64,000 nt of DNA from Peptococcaceae bacterium 1109 (GTDB taxonomy: Bacteria > Bacillota > Limnochordia > Darwinibacteriales > Darwinibacteriaceae). The notes beneath the pieces were generated by a model. The model was given only the letters and a program-made list of their open reading frames with translations, was not told the origin of the DNA and did not search any database. Below are positions 17,251 through 26,997 of the stretch, in pieces (the first letter of the stretch is position 1; each line of letters begins with the position of its first letter). A program made the position numbers and the translations under genes. The stretch is taken from positions 1 through 64,000 of the forward strand of contig LDJB01000001.1 in the NCBI GenBank assembly GCA_001028815.1, in the 5' to 3' direction.

Positions 17251-17273
17251 AAGGCCCTCAGTGAGGGCCTTTA
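17251..17273 (+). terminator. Terminator after codY, shared with the convergent kinase gene
   Basis: AAGGCCCTC and GAGGGCCTT form a 9-bp stem with a three-base loop followed by TATTTG. The stop codon of the minus-strand kinase gene lies inside the hairpin. Confidence 0.75.
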
Positions 17274-18493
17274 TTTGTGCTATTAGATTGCTCTGTGGGA
17301 AAAGTGATGGTTACTGTGGTGCCCAGCTCGCTGGAGTCGATGGCCGCTTGAGCATCGTACTTTTCCAGAATCCGAAAGCATACGGGAAGCCCCAGCCCTG
17401 TGCCTCGCTCTTTTGTTGTGAAAAAGGGAGTGCCGACCTTAGCCATGATCTCCGGCGGTATGCCGTGCCCCGTATCCTTGATGCGGAGGACGGCATGGGG
17501 ATAGCTGTGCTCAGTGGTGATGGTCAAGACTCCGTTCGCGGGCATGGCATCGAAGGCGTTCTGCGCGAGATTAAGGATCACTTGGCGGGCTTCTGCAGGC
17601 TTACAGGGAACGTCAGGGACAGGGGACAGCTCGATGCGTACCCATTGATGGCGCTTAGCCGCAGCCGCTTCCAGCAGGGGGCGGACAGCATCGATGACCG
17701 AGTTTAAGTTGCAGCCTGTGCTGCTGGTGGGGGCAAACGTTTTCGCTAAACACAGGAACTGGCGGGCAAGCATATCTACCCGGTCCACCTCATCGATGAC
17801 CTTGTCGATAATATCACCGTAGAGGTTGAACTCTGGTTTGCTGTGGAGCAGTTCCATCAGGGCTCGGATTGCCGTAATAGGATTTCGGATTTCGTGTACC
17901 ACTTCCGCCGTAATGGTGCGCAGCACATTGTAGCGGTTAAGGGTGGACAAGGCACCGTTGTGGGTTGATGTTCCTCGGAAGAATGTGAACGTGTGGCTGT
18001 TGGAAAGAGCGATTATTTCAGCTAGGCTGCATGCTTGGAGAGGGTAGGGGCAGAGGACAATGGCAGGTTGATCTTCGAGGAGCTGATCGAGCACAGCTTC
18101 CTGGGCGAGGATAGTATCCCTATCCCAGGGAAAGACGTCCGCAGTGCAGTGGACCACCCTGAGTCCCGTATAGCCTTCCTTGAGCAGGATGGTTACCTTG
18201 TGCCGCCATTTCTCCAGCAAGGCCTCAGGTTGGTGGCCTCCTGTCAGGCACCATTCGCTATAGGGCGCGATCTCCACTTGCTGCCGTGGGGCCTTGTCAA
18301 GAGCACGGGAATCAGTATTTGTGATCCAGAGGCAGTACTCATTGGCTGCAGCTCCAGCACTGAGAAAGGCCATAACCATCTGCATATGGTCTTGCTCACT
18401 CTCGTAGAAGCCGCACATATGAGTGCCCCAAGGAACGCGATCGAGAAACTCAATGCCTGTGTGCCGCAGTTCGCTGCGCGCCTGAGGTTGCAT
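17258..18493 (-). CDS. Orphan sensor histidine kinase with MEDS domain
   Basis: A 411-residue soluble kinase. Residues about 10-175 match the MEDS sensory domain (GTHMCGFYES near the N-terminus), a RecA/KaiC-like input module first seen in methanogen and methylotroph regulators. The HisKA helix carries the phospho-acceptor His200 in VVHEIRNP. The HATPase domain follows (NLAQNAFDAM N-box, DTGHGIPPE G1, GTGLGLPV G2). There is no membrane segment, so it senses an internal signal. No response regulator gene is adjacent, as is usual for sporulation kinases that feed Spo0F/Spo0A. Two perfect Spo0A boxes lie just upstream, so it may be a Spo0A-controlled phosphorelay kinase. GGGGAGA lies six bases before ATG (plus 18491-18493). 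Confidence 0.88.
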   Translation of the reverse strand: MQPQARSELRHTGIEFLDRVPWGTHMCGFYESEQDHMQMVMAFLSAGAAANEYCLWITNTDSRALDKAPRQQVEIAPYSEWCLTGGHQPEALLEKWRHKVTILLKEGYTGLRVVHCTADVFPWDRDTILAQEAVLDQLLEDQPAIVLCPYPLQACSLAEIIALSNSHTFTFFRGTSTHNGALSTLNRYNVLRTITAEVVHEIRNPITAIRALMELLHSKPEFNLYGDIIDKVIDEVDRVDMLARQFLCLAKTFAPTSSTGCNLNSVIDAVRPLLEAAAAKRHQWVRIELSPVPDVPCKPAEARQVILNLAQNAFDAMPANGVLTITTEHSYPHAVLRIKDTGHGIPPEIMAKVGTPFFTTKERGTGLGLPVCFRILEKYDAQAAIDSSELGTTVTITFPTEQSNSTNKGPH

Positions 18494-18522
18494 AGCAGAT
18501 CTCCCCGTACGTTGATTGCCGC

Positions 18523-18540
18523 TTCGTCAATGTTTCGACA
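18523..18540 (-). promoter_or_regulatory. Tandem Spo0A (0A) boxes upstream of the MEDS kinase
   Basis: On the minus strand TGTCGAA (plus 18534-18540) and TGACGAA (plus 18523-18529) both fit TGNCGAA. They are 11 bp apart centre to centre, one helical turn and on the same face. An AAAGGAGTT element about 20 bases upstream resembles a sigma-H -35. Confidence 0.55.
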
Positions 18541-18583
18541 CAGCCTGTGAAACTCCTTTACATATATTGAGTAAAATTAGAAA

Positions 18584-19744
18584 TTATTGCGAATCATCGT
18601 TTATCAGAGTGCGCCCCTTAGTAATGGCACCCCGCTGAAACCGAGCGTTGATCTTGTCCATGACCTCACTGAGGCGGTGGGCGCTCTCTACCTCCTCAAA
18701 AAGAGACAGCTGTACCGCTTCTGTGAGGTTGCTCACAGTTACTCCTAGCAAGCGGATAGGCTGCAGTTTTTCCCCCTCCAGCAGCCTGAAGGAGGTGTGG
18801 AAGATCGTATCGTCGTCGCAAAAAGCTGCTTCAAGGGTGTGGCTCCTTGTGATAGTTCTGAAGTTATAGTAGCGGACTTTCAGGGTTACCGTACGGGCAT
18901 AGAGGTTGTGGCGGCGGAGGCGCCAGCCCACATCTTCCACCAAGCGCCCCAGCTGGCTTTTGAGTATGGCAAGGCTGGTTACATCGTCCTCAAAGGTGAT
19001 TTCATGGCCGATTGATTTTGCCTCATGGAGCGGCTCCACCTTTCGGGGGTCAATCCCCCTGGCCAGGTTGTAGATATGGAGTCCGAAGGACTGGCCAAAC
19101 TTAGCCTCTAAGTCCTGTAGGGAATAAGACAGCAGATCACGAACGTAGTAAATGCCGAGCTTGTTCAGCTCTTGCGCGGATTTCTTGCCCACACCCCAGA
19201 GTTTCCCAATGGGCAAGTTGTGCAGGAAGTCATCTACCTCCTCTGGGCGGATGATGCACAGGCCATCAGGTTTGTTCCGGTCTGAGGCCAGTTTGGCTAG
19301 GAACTTGTTTGGGGCAACGCCAACAGAGGCTGTAAGGCCCGTTTCTTCTTTTATGCGCCCTTTGAGGCGGAGGGCCATGGATTCCAGATCAGGGTAGAAG
19401 TGTTCACAGCCGGTCATGTCAAGGAATGCCTCGTCAATTGACAAGGGCTCCACAATAGGAGAGAATTCAGGAAAGATGGCATGAATTTTCTCGGAAACTT
19501 CCCGGTAGCGGCCCATGCGGCCGGGAATGAAGATCCCGTGGGGACAAAGGGCCACCGCTTGGGCGATGGGCATGGCGCTGTGCACGCCGTATTGCCGAGC
19601 CTCATACGAACAGGTGGAGACCACGCCCCGGCGGCTGTCTTTGTATCCCCCAACGATCAAGGGTTTGCCCGCGTACTCTGGATTGTCCAAGACCTCCACC
19701 GCGGCAAAGAACGCATCCATGTCAACATGCATTATAGTTGCCAT
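18584..19744 (-). CDS. dinB: DNA polymerase IV (Y-family translesion polymerase)
   Basis: Error-prone polymerase that bypasses damaged template. The 386 residues contain DMDAFFAAVE, the catalytic SIDEAF acidic pair, the thumb/HhH region IGKLWGVGKKS, and a C-terminal sliding-clamp motif QLSLF. The start is ATG at plus 19742-19744 because GGAGGG is well placed upstream and the protein then begins five residues before the first catalytic motif; an open frame extends further upstream without homology. I see no LexA box. Divergent from hflX. Confidence 0.95.
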   Translation of the reverse strand: MATIMHVDMDAFFAAVEVLDNPEYAGKPLIVGGYKDSRRGVVSTCSYEARQYGVHSAMPIAQAVALCPHGIFIPGRMGRYREVSEKIHAIFPEFSPIVEPLSIDEAFLDMTGCEHFYPDLESMALRLKGRIKEETGLTASVGVAPNKFLAKLASDRNKPDGLCIIRPEEVDDFLHNLPIGKLWGVGKKSAQELNKLGIYYVRDLLSYSLQDLEAKFGQSFGLHIYNLARGIDPRKVEPLHEAKSIGHEITFEDDVTSLAILKSQLGRLVEDVGWRLRRHNLYARTVTLKVRYYNFRTITRSHTLEAAFCDDDTIFHTSFRLLEGEKLQPIRLLGVTVSNLTEAVQLSLFEEVESAHRLSEVMDKINARFQRGAITKGRTLINDDSQ

Positions 19745-19816
19745 AGGCCATCCCTCCGGGGTAAGATTTCTGGAGGAGAGTGTTTGATTCCTCCATGGAC
19801 GAATTGAGGTGTTGTG

Positions 19817-21031
19817 ATGCAAAGAACATACCTAGTGTCCCTGCAGCTGCCTGGGGACAGCGATTGGGATGTGGAAGACAGCCTCCGGGAGCTGAAGGAC
19901 TTAGCGGAAGATGCAGGCCTGGAAGTGGTAGATTGGTTCGTGCAAAAGCGGCCTTTCCCTGATGCCGCAACGTTCATCGGCAGCGGGAAGGCAGAGGAGC
20001 TCGCCGCTGTAGTGGAGCCTGAAGACCTGGTCATCTTTGACAACGAACTCAGCCCTGCTCAGCAAGGGAATCTGTCGGATATCATCGGCGCAGCGGTGAT
20101 TGACCGCACCCAACTCATCTTAGATATTTTCGCGCAGCGGGCTTGGACCAGGGAAGGGAAAATCCAGGTGGAGCTCGCTCAGCTGAACTACCTTCTGCCG
20201 CGCCTGGTTGGTTCAGGGGCCGCGCTGTCCCGGTTGGGCGGAGGAATTGGGACCCGAGGCCCAGGGGAAACGAAGCTGGAAACCGATCGCAGGCGGGTCC
20301 GTAAGCGCATCACCGACCTCAAAGCGGAACTGGAAACAGTGCGCCACGTCCGGGCAACGCAGCGGGCCCGCCGGGAGAAGCTCGCGGTACCCCTTGTAGC
20401 TTTAGTAGGATACACGAACGCAGGGAAATCTACGCTGCTGCGGGCCTTAACCGGGTCTGAAACCTTTGTTGCTGACCAGCTCTTTGCCACCTTGGATCCC
20501 ACTGTGCGCCGCTGGGAGCTCCCAGATGGCCGCTGGGTGTTCTTAAGCGACACGGTTGGCTTTATCCGCCGCCTCCCCCACACGCTGGTTGCCGCCTTCA
20601 GGGCGACCTTGGAGGAAATCTTGTATGCAGATCTTCTCCTTCATGTGATAGATATCAGCCATCCTCAGGCGCGGGAACAGCAAGAGGCGGTGGAGAAGGT
20701 GCTTGCAGAGATTGGTGCCGCGCAGCCAGTGATTAATGTGTATAATAAGATAGATATATGTCCCGACGGACAGGAGTTTACCGGGCTAGGCGTGGCAGTC
20801 TCAGGGGTTACCGGAGAGAACCTGGACCGGCTTGCCCATGAAGTAACGGCCTTTTTCAGCAAGTATTTGAGTGTGCAGACCTTCCGCTTTGCCTTTTCTG
20901 ACCTTGGCAGTGCGAGTAAGCTCCGAGAGCTAGGAAGAGTGCTTGAAGAGCGCTACACTGCTGAAGGACTAGAGATTACGGCCGAGGTTGATCCAGCCAC
21001 CGCTGGCTTGCTGCGGGATTATCGCATTTGA
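19817..21031 (+). CDS. hflX: HflX ribosome-associated GTPase
   Basis: GTPase that binds the ribosome and helps split or rescue stalled ribosomes. The 404 residues have the HflX N-terminal domain, the linker GTRGPGETKLE, and a G domain with P-loop GYTNAGKST, DTVGF and NKID. ATG 19817 follows GAGGTG by about six bases; GTG 19814 is directly upstream in frame. It is first of a co-directional run that reaches the ATP synthase genes. Confidence 0.95.
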   Translation: MQRTYLVSLQLPGDSDWDVEDSLRELKDLAEDAGLEVVDWFVQKRPFPDAATFIGSGKAEELAAVVEPEDLVIFDNELSPAQQGNLSDIIGAAVIDRTQLILDIFAQRAWTREGKIQVELAQLNYLLPRLVGSGAALSRLGGGIGTRGPGETKLETDRRRVRKRITDLKAELETVRHVRATQRARREKLAVPLVALVGYTNAGKSTLLRALTGSETFVADQLFATLDPTVRRWELPDGRWVFLSDTVGFIRRLPHTLVAAFRATLEEILYADLLLHVIDISHPQAREQQEAVEKVLAEIGAAQPVINVYNKIDICPDGQEFTGLGVAVSGVTGENLDRLAHEVTAFFSKYLSVQTFRFAFSDLGSASKLRELGRVLEERYTAEGLEITAEVDPATAGLLRDYRI

Positions 21032-21117
21032 GGCCGTTCAACGTCTGGCGGCAGGATTACACTCCACAGTGGGAGAAATGCATCATGTTAAGAGCACAGC
21101 AGTTTTGAGGTGAAAAG

Positions 21118-21708
21118 ATGCAGTACCGGGAGGCTTCATGGCTGGAGTTAATTGTAGGATGTATGTTTTCTGGCAAGTCGGAGGAGTTAATTCGCAGGGT
21201 CAAGCGGGCAAGCATTGCGAAGCAAAAGGTTGTTGTGGTTAAGCCCCTGATTGACAACCGCTACAGTCAGGAAAAAGTAGTGGCCCATAATGGAAGCGAG
21301 GTGCACTGCATTCCCTTGGCCCACGCTGAGGAGATCGTAGGGCATGTGGATGACACTTGCGACGTGGTTGCCATCGATGAAGTGCAGTTCTTTTCTGATG
21401 ATATCATTGAGGTGTGCCAAACCCTCGTGCGCCAGGGGAAGAGGGTAATTGCCGCTGGCCTCGATCAAGATTTCCGGGGTGAGCCCTTCGGGCCTGTGCC
21501 CAAGCTCCTAGCCCTGGCAGATGAGGTGACCAAGCTAAATGCGATTTGCGTGGTGTGCGGGCGCCCTGCAAGCCGCACACAGAGAATAATTAACGGCAAA
21601 CCGGCCAGTTACCACGATCCCATCATACTCATTGGCGCCACCGAAAACTATGAAGCGCGCTGTAATCGCTGCCATGTAGTGCCGGGCCGCGGAGGAGATG
21701 GGGTATAA
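21118..21708 (+). CDS. tdk: Thymidine kinase (type II)
   Basis: Phosphorylates thymidine in nucleotide salvage. The 196 residues have P-loop [20 protein letters not shown] catalytic glutamate region, the lasso loop, and a zinc site made of CVVC and CNRC pairs. ATG 21118 follows GAGGTG. In many Firmicutes tdk lies close to prfA, as it does here. Confidence 0.95.
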   Translation: MQYREASWLELIVGCMFSGKSEELIRRVKRASIAKQKVVVVKPLIDNRYSQEKVVAHNGSEVHCIPLAHAEEIVGHVDDTCDVVAIDEVQFFSDDIIEVCQTLVRQGKRVIAAGLDQDFRGEPFGPVPKLLALADEVTKLNAICVVCGRPASRTQRIINGKPASYHDPIILIGATENYEARCNRCHVVPGRGGDGV

Positions 21709-21709
21709 G

Positions 21710-22609
21710 ATGGCCCGGGGGAAGTCAAGAATAGCCATCGGCTTTATTCTCATAGCCCGTGCAATTGTGGTGGGTGTTGCCTACTACCTAGTGCGCTATA
21801 TTCCAGATCTGCCCTCGTCGTTTGTGGCCGTTTTTGCCGGGTTCCTTGCCTTTGATGTGATCGTGGCGATGCCCAAGTTTTCCCTGCGCCCGAAGCATTG
21901 GGTGCAGATGGTGGTGGTTTTGCTTCCCAGGCTCAGTGCCACTGCTTTGGCCCTAACTGCGGGCCTTGCCCTTGGTGCCCTCTTTGGCGCAGTGACGAAG
22001 GTGGGGGTGCCGGTGGTGGTGGGCGCTGTGCTCTGCCTGGGATTGGCGTACAGCGCGGCAGAGCGGATTAAGGGAAATATCTCGAGCTATGTGGGGATGA
22101 TTTCTGCCCTATCCATCTTTGACCGGATTGTCCGCTTGGAGAAGTTGGGCGAGGCTTGGTGGTATGACCTAGGCGGCCCGGTCTTGCAGTTGGTTTACAG
22201 CACCTTTGTGGGCCTAGTCATGGGCTGGCTGGTGGGAGTGGTTGTGGGAGTTATTACTCGCCTGTTTCTCCCCCGGGGCTACCGCAGCGTGCGGAGCAGC
22301 GCCTATGAGCGCCCCTTGTGGATGCAGCCCTTTAGAGATGTTACCCGCTTCGGTGATGATATGGTTGTTATGCAGGTTGAGGTGGGAGATGGTGCGCCCA
22401 TCGCATACCGCACCCTCGCTGAGCTTAAGCTCGCGAGCGTGTACGGGATCAGGGTGCTGTCCATTTACCGTACGCCCCAAGAAGTCATTTCCCCGAAGGG
22501 CGATGATGTAGTCCTTCCCACGGACCAGCTCACAGTGGTGCTGCCTGCAGAACAGGCCAGCGCCCTGATTTCCTTAACAAAAGGGAGAGAAATAGATGAG
22601 CAAATTTAG
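21710..22609 (+). CDS. Multi-pass membrane protein with C-terminal TrkA-C (RCK_C) domain
   Basis: A 299-residue protein with about five or six membrane helices in residues 1-190 and a soluble C-terminal domain of TrkA-C type (about 210-290: IAYRTLAEL, then VLPTDQLTVVLP). Such domains bind nucleotides or c-di-AMP in ion channels and transporters. I do not recognise the membrane part. ATG 21710 is chosen; ATG 21698 would overlap the end of tdk and sits directly on the SD. It overlaps the next gene by 14 bases, so it is co-transcribed. Confidence 0.7.
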   Translation: MARGKSRIAIGFILIARAIVVGVAYYLVRYIPDLPSSFVAVFAGFLAFDVIVAMPKFSLRPKHWVQMVVVLLPRLSATALALTAGLALGALFGAVTKVGVPVVVGAVLCLGLAYSAAERIKGNISSYVGMISALSIFDRIVRLEKLGEAWWYDLGGPVLQLVYSTFVGLVMGWLVGVVVGVITRLFLPRGYRSVRSSAYERPLWMQPFRDVTRFGDDMVVMQVEVGDGAPIAYRTLAELKLASVYGIRVLSIYRTPQEVISPKGDDVVLPTDQLTVVLPAEQASALISLTKGREIDEQI

Positions 22610-23516
22610 ATACGGCGGACAGGCGGTAATCGAGGGTGTGATGATGCGGGGCAAGTGGTTCTCCTCCATCGCGGTCCGTAAAATGAACAACGAGATCACG
22701 GTGCGGGTCGATGCCCTTAAGCCCTGGTCGGAGAGGTTTCCCATCTTGAAGAAGCCTGTCCTCCGAGGTGCCGTGGCTCTTGTGGAAACGCTGATCATGG
22801 GCATTAAGAGCCTGAGCTACTCCGCAAGTGAGTACGGCGAAGAGGAAGAGGAACAGCTCACCACCAAGGAATTGGTGCTCACCATGGGCTTTGCTGTCCT
22901 CTTAACCGTGGCGCTTTTTGTTGTCCTTCCCGCCTTTCTCATCCGGTTAATTCAGCCCTATATTACTTCAAATATAGTGCTGAACTTGGTAGAAGGCCTG
23001 ATCAAGGTAAGCTTCTTTGTGGCGTATATTATCGCTATCTCATGGATGAAGGATATTCAGCGGGTGTTCCAATACCACGGTGCGGAGCACAAGTCTATCA
23101 ACTGCTATGAGGCAGGCTGTGAGCTGACAGTGGGAGAGGTGCGCCGCCACAGCCGCATTCATGCCCGGTGCGGGACGAACTTCCTGTTGATCGTACTGTT
23201 TACCAGCGTAATTGTGTTCTCCTTTTTTGGACGCCCACCGCTGCTGCAGAGGATCCTGATCCACTTGGCCATCATGCCGCTGGTTGCAGGGCTGTCCTAT
23301 GAAGTGATCCGCCAGGCGGGCAAGGATGACTGCCACCCCGTGTTTAAGTGGCTGGCTAAGCCTGGCATGGCTCTGCAGTATTTCACAACCAAAGAGCCAG
23401 ACGACAGTCAAATCGAAGTTGCCATCCGGGCCTTGCAGACTGTGATTCAGCGAGACGCATCCCACAACGAAGAGCGGAAGGTGAAGCAGTTCCCTGGGTC
23501 CAGCACTCATGTGTAG
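22596..23516 (+). CDS. yqhQ: DUF1385 membrane protein (YqhQ-like)
   Basis: A 306-residue inner-membrane protein of the DUF1385 family. Key blocks are GGQAVIEGVMMRG at the N-terminus and YHGAEHKSINCYEAG near residue 160, with four or five membrane helices. It is conserved beside prfA in many Clostridia and its function is unknown. Its start overlaps the preceding gene. Confidence 0.9.
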   Translation: MSKFRYGGQAVIEGVMMRGKWFSSIAVRKMNNEITVRVDALKPWSERFPILKKPVLRGAVALVETLIMGIKSLSYSASEYGEEEEEQLTTKELVLTMGFAVLLTVALFVVLPAFLIRLIQPYITSNIVLNLVEGLIKVSFFVAYIIAISWMKDIQRVFQYHGAEHKSINCYEAGCELTVGEVRRHSRIHARCGTNFLLIVLFTSVIVFSFFGRPPLLQRILIHLAIMPLVAGLSYEVIRQAGKDDCHPVFKWLAKPGMALQYFTTKEPDDSQIEVAIRALQTVIQRDASHNEERKVKQFPGSSTHV

Positions 23517-23529
23517 GAGGGGATAGTTA

Positions 23530-24597
23530 ATGCTTGAAAAGCTAGAGTCGTTAGAAGAGAAGTACGAGGAACTGAATCATAAACTGAGCGATCCAGAGAT
23601 CATAAGCGATCCGAATGCCTATACTAAGCTTGCCAAGGCCCATGCGGAACTGGAGGAGATCGTCACAGAATTCCGGAGCTACAAGGGTATCCTCAAGGAC
23701 CTGGAGGAAGCCCGGGCCATGCTTAGGGAAGACTCGGATCAAGAGTTTGTAGCTATGCTAAAAGAGGAAATTGCCGAACTAGAGGAGAGGCAAGAGAATC
23801 TGGAGCACAGGCTGCAGGTACTCCTGATCCCTAAGGACCCCAATGATGAGAAGAACGTTATTGTGGAAATCCGAGCTGGGACAGGGGGCGAGGAAGCGGC
23901 TCTGTTTGCAGGTACTTTGTTCCGCATGTATTCCCGCTACGCTGAGGAAAACCGCTGGCGGGTGGAAATCATGAGCAGTAATCCTACCGAGCTTGGGGGC
24001 TTTAAAGAGGTTATCTTCATGATTGAGGGGAAGGGAGCCTACAGCCGCCTGAAGTTTGAGAGCGGCGTCCACCGGGTACAGCGGATCCCCGCCACTGAGT
24101 CAGGGGGCCGTATTCATACTTCCACCGCTACGGTAGCAGTCCTTCCTGAAGCGCAAGAGGTGGAAGTGGAGATCGACCCAAATGATCTGCGGATTGATGT
24201 TTACCGCTCTTCTGGGCCAGGCGGGCAGAGCGTGAACACCACCGACTCCGCGGTGCGCATCACCCACTTGCCCTCCGGATTGGTAGTTTCTTGCCAAGAT
24301 GAGAAGTCACAGCACAAGAACAGGGAGAAGGCCATGCGGATTCTCCGGGCGCGCCTTTACGACCTTGCAAAGGAAGAGGCGGAACGGGAGCAGGCTGCAG
24401 CCCGTAGGTCCCAGGTTGGAACGGGAGAACGCAGCGAACGGGTGCGCACGTATAACTATCCCCAAGGTAGGGTGACGGATCACCGCATCGGTTTGACTCT
24501 CTACAAACTAGATGCCATCCTCGATGGGGATATCGATGAGATCATTGATGCCTTGATTACGGCAGACCAGATCGCACAACTGGAAACGGTGGAGTAG
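23530..24597 (+). CDS. prfA: Peptide chain release factor 1
   Basis: Recognises UAA and UAG and triggers peptide release on the ribosome. The 355 residues show the decoding tripeptide PAT (in RIPATESGG) and the peptidyl-transferase motif GGQ ([12 protein letters not shown]). Length is normal. AGGAGGGG precedes ATG 23530. It is followed by prmC, whose product methylates the GGQ glutamine. Confidence 0.97.
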   Translation: MLEKLESLEEKYEELNHKLSDPEIISDPNAYTKLAKAHAELEEIVTEFRSYKGILKDLEEARAMLREDSDQEFVAMLKEEIAELEERQENLEHRLQVLLIPKDPNDEKNVIVEIRAGTGGEEAALFAGTLFRMYSRYAEENRWRVEIMSSNPTELGGFKEVIFMIEGKGAYSRLKFESGVHRVQRIPATESGGRIHTSTATVAVLPEAQEVEVEIDPNDLRIDVYRSSGPGGQSVNTTDSAVRITHLPSGLVVSCQDEKSQHKNREKAMRILRARLYDLAKEEAEREQAAARRSQVGTGERSERVRTYNYPQGRVTDHRIGLTLYKLDAILDGDIDEIIDALITADQIAQLETVE

Positions 24598-24604
24598 TAG
24601 AAGA

Positions 24605-25472
24605 GTGAAGAAACAGTATACGGTGCGAGAATTGCTTTCCATCAGCACACAATACCTGAACGAGAAGGGGTGTGTTTCCGCGCGCCTTGATGCGGAACTG
24701 CTCTTAGGGCACGTTCTGGAGATGAGCCGCATTGATCTATATCTTAATTTAGATAAGCCCTTAACATCCAAAGAGGTTGATGCCTACCGAGAGTGCATTG
24801 GCAGGCGGGCTCGCCGGGAGCCAGTTGCCTATATTACCGGGACAAAAGAGTTTTACTCTCTACCCGTTTTTTGTGACGCCTGCGGTCCTGATTCCTCGCC
24901 CTGAAACAGAGCTGCTGGTGGAGAAAGTGGTTGCTTTGGCCAAGGCCCGCCTTGAGGCGGGGGCCGCCCAAGTACGCATCTTAGATGTGGGAACCGGCAG
25001 CGGTGCCATCGCCATTGCGGTGGCCAGGCAAGACCCGGACATTCAGGTTGTTGCGGTGGACCTGTCGGAGGAAGCATTGGAAGTGGCGGCGAGAAATGCT
25101 GCCTGTAACGAAGTGGAAAGCCAAGTCCAGTTTGTGCAGAGCGATCTGTTGGCCGGGGTGGAGGGGGAATTTGACATTATCTGCTCCAACCCCCCCTACC
25201 TCTCTAAGGCAGAGATGGACAACTTGCAGCCGGAGGTAGATTTTGAGCCTGCCTCTGCCCTCGATGGGGGCTTTGATGGGCTGGGGTTCTACAGGCGGAT
25301 TTTCGCGGAAGCTCCGCCTCACTTGCTGGAAGGCGGATACCTTGTGGTTGAAATCGGGGCTGAGCAAGGAGAGGCGGTGGCGGCCATCGCCCGAGAGTAC
25401 GGTTTTACCGTGGAGGGATGCCTCCTAGATTATGGGGGCCGTGACCGGGTGGTGGTGGCCAAATGGAATTGA
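24605..25472 (+). pseudogene. prmC: prmC, release-factor glutamine methyltransferase, interrupted by a frameshift
   Basis: PrmC methylates the GGQ glutamine of release factors using S-adenosylmethionine. The N-terminal helical domain is in the frame starting at GTG 24605 and ends ...ITGTKEFYSLP. The catalytic domain is in the +1 frame from about 24867 (FFVTPAVLIPRPETE), with the SAM motif DVGTGSGA and the catalytic NPPY. One extra base near CCCGTTTTTTG (24863-24873) separates them; deleting one base there restores a full protein of about 288 residues with family-typical sequence across the join. It may be a sequencing or assembly error, a real mutation, or programmed slippage. Both halves are otherwise well preserved. 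The stop overlaps the ywlC start. Confidence 0.85.
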
Positions 25473-26491
25473 CAACAGTTGTGCTGAAACCTGAAGAACT
25501 GGACAAGGCCGCGGCTTTCTTACAGAGGGGCCAGTGTGTGGCCTTTCCCACTGAGACTGTCTATGGGCTGGGTGCCAACGCCCTTGACGCCCAAGCGGTA
25601 GCGGCCATTTTCACCGCCAAGGGACGTCCCCAGGACAACCCCTTGATTGTCCACTGTGCTAGCGAGGCACAGGTCTTGAGTTTGGTTGGAGATGTTAGCC
25701 CTGAGGCTCGCAAGCTTATGAGGCGCTTTTGGCCGGGCCCGCTCACCTTGGTCTTGCCCCGGGCCGATAAGATCCCGTCGGTAGTAAGCGCTGGTTTGGA
25801 TACGGTGGCGGTGCGCATTCCCAGCCACCCCATTGCCCTTCAGCTCATTGAACAGGCCGGCCTACCCTTAGCCGCCCCTAGTGCCAACCTGTCCGGCAGG
25901 CCCAGCCCTACCACAGCACGGCACGTTCTTGAGGACCTCGGGGGCCGCATCTCTGCGGTGGTTGATGGGGGAGAAACAGGGTGGGGCGTGGAATCAACGG
26001 TAGTGGACTGTACCACCAAGCCCTTCCGCCTACTGCGCCCGGGAGGAGTGACCCTGGAGGAGCTGGAATCAGTAACTCCTGTCCTCGTCGACCCTGGCGT
26101 TTACGGCCAGCTGCAGCCAGGCAGTACCCCGCGTTCTCCTGGCATGAAGTACCGCCATTATGCGCCTCGGGCCCATGTCATCCTTGTTGTGGGGAAGGGG
26201 GCGCCGGAGCGCATTGCGGCGCTGGGCAGAGAGTATCAGGCTGAGGGGAAGAAAGTGGGCGTGATGGCCCCTGCGGAGCACTGCCCTGCCTACCAGGAGT
26301 TTACTACCTTGCCCATGGGGTCTTTGTCTAACCTTCAGGAGATTTCTGCGAACCTGTACCGCCTGCTCCGGGAAGCAGATGAACTTCGCCTGGAGATTCT
26401 CTTGGTGGAAGGTATCACTGAAGCAGGCCTGGGAATGGCTATCATGAACAGGCTGAGACGGGCCGCCGAAGTATACATTCAGGAGGGTTAG
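25463..26491 (+). CDS. ywlC: L-threonylcarbamoyladenylate synthase (Sua5/YwlC type)
   Basis: Makes threonylcarbamoyl-AMP from threonine, bicarbonate and ATP, the first step of t6A tRNA modification. The 342 residues have the TsaC/YrdC domain (about 10-205, with FPTETVYGLG and the KxR-type KGRPQDNPLI) and the extra C-terminal Sua5 domain after the SPGMKYRHYAP linker. Overlaps the end of prmC. Confidence 0.95.
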   Translation: MELTTVVLKPEELDKAAAFLQRGQCVAFPTETVYGLGANALDAQAVAAIFTAKGRPQDNPLIVHCASEAQVLSLVGDVSPEARKLMRRFWPGPLTLVLPRADKIPSVVSAGLDTVAVRIPSHPIALQLIEQAGLPLAAPSANLSGRPSPTTARHVLEDLGGRISAVVDGGETGWGVESTVVDCTTKPFRLLRPGGVTLEELESVTPVLVDPGVYGQLQPGSTPRSPGMKYRHYAPRAHVILVVGKGAPERIAALGREYQAEGKKVGVMAPAEHCPAYQEFTTLPMGSLSNLQEISANLYRLLREADELRLEILLVEGITEAGLGMAIMNRLRRAAEVYIQEG

Positions 26492-26493
26492 GT

Positions 26494-26997
26494 TTGAAAT
26501 CAGTGCTGTTTGTCTGTACTGGGAATACATGCCGCAGTCCCATGGCCGCGGCCTTGCTAAAGCACTACGCCCAGGAAGCGGGCATTGAAGTCCGAACTGC
26601 TTCTGCTGGTCTTGGTGCCTTTACAGGTGATTCTGCCAGTGAGCACGCGCTTAAAGCCATGTCCGAACTTGGCCTGGACCTTAGCGGACATCGCTCTCGG
26701 AAGTTCCATACGGCACTGGCCGAGGAGTTTGACTTGATCCTGGTGATGACGGAGGGCCACAAGAGGCAGCTGCTCCAGGCTGCGCCCGAGTTGGCGGAGA
26801 AGGTTTTCCTGGTGCAGGAATACAGCCGCGCCGCCCGTTATAGGGAGGAACTGCAGAACGGGAAGGAGAAGGTATACGAGATTGCCGATCCATTCGGCCA
26901 GTCTTTAGATGTGTACCGCCAGGTGAGAGATGAGCTGGCGCAAGCCGTGCAGGCAATCATCGCTGCTTGGCAGCGAGAAAAGGGGGATAACGCATGA
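26494..26997 (+). CDS. ywlE: Protein-arginine phosphatase (YwlE type)
   Basis: Low-molecular-weight phosphatase fold. The active-site loop is CTGNTCRS with nucleophile Cys8 and Arg14. Thr11 is the residue that distinguishes arginine phosphatases such as YwlE from tyrosine phosphatases, which have isoleucine there. A DP pair near residue 130 (ADPFG) supplies the general acid. It probably removes phosphate from arginine residues added by an McsB kinase, which is not in the window. The start is TTG 26494 with AGGAGG seven bases upstream. Confidence 0.9.
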   Translation: MKSVLFVCTGNTCRSPMAAALLKHYAQEAGIEVRTASAGLGAFTGDSASEHALKAMSELGLDLSGHRSRKFHTALAEEFDLILVMTEGHKRQLLQAAPELAEKVFLVQEYSRAARYREELQNGKEKVYEIADPFGQSLDVYRQVRDELAQAVQAIIAAWQREKGDNA

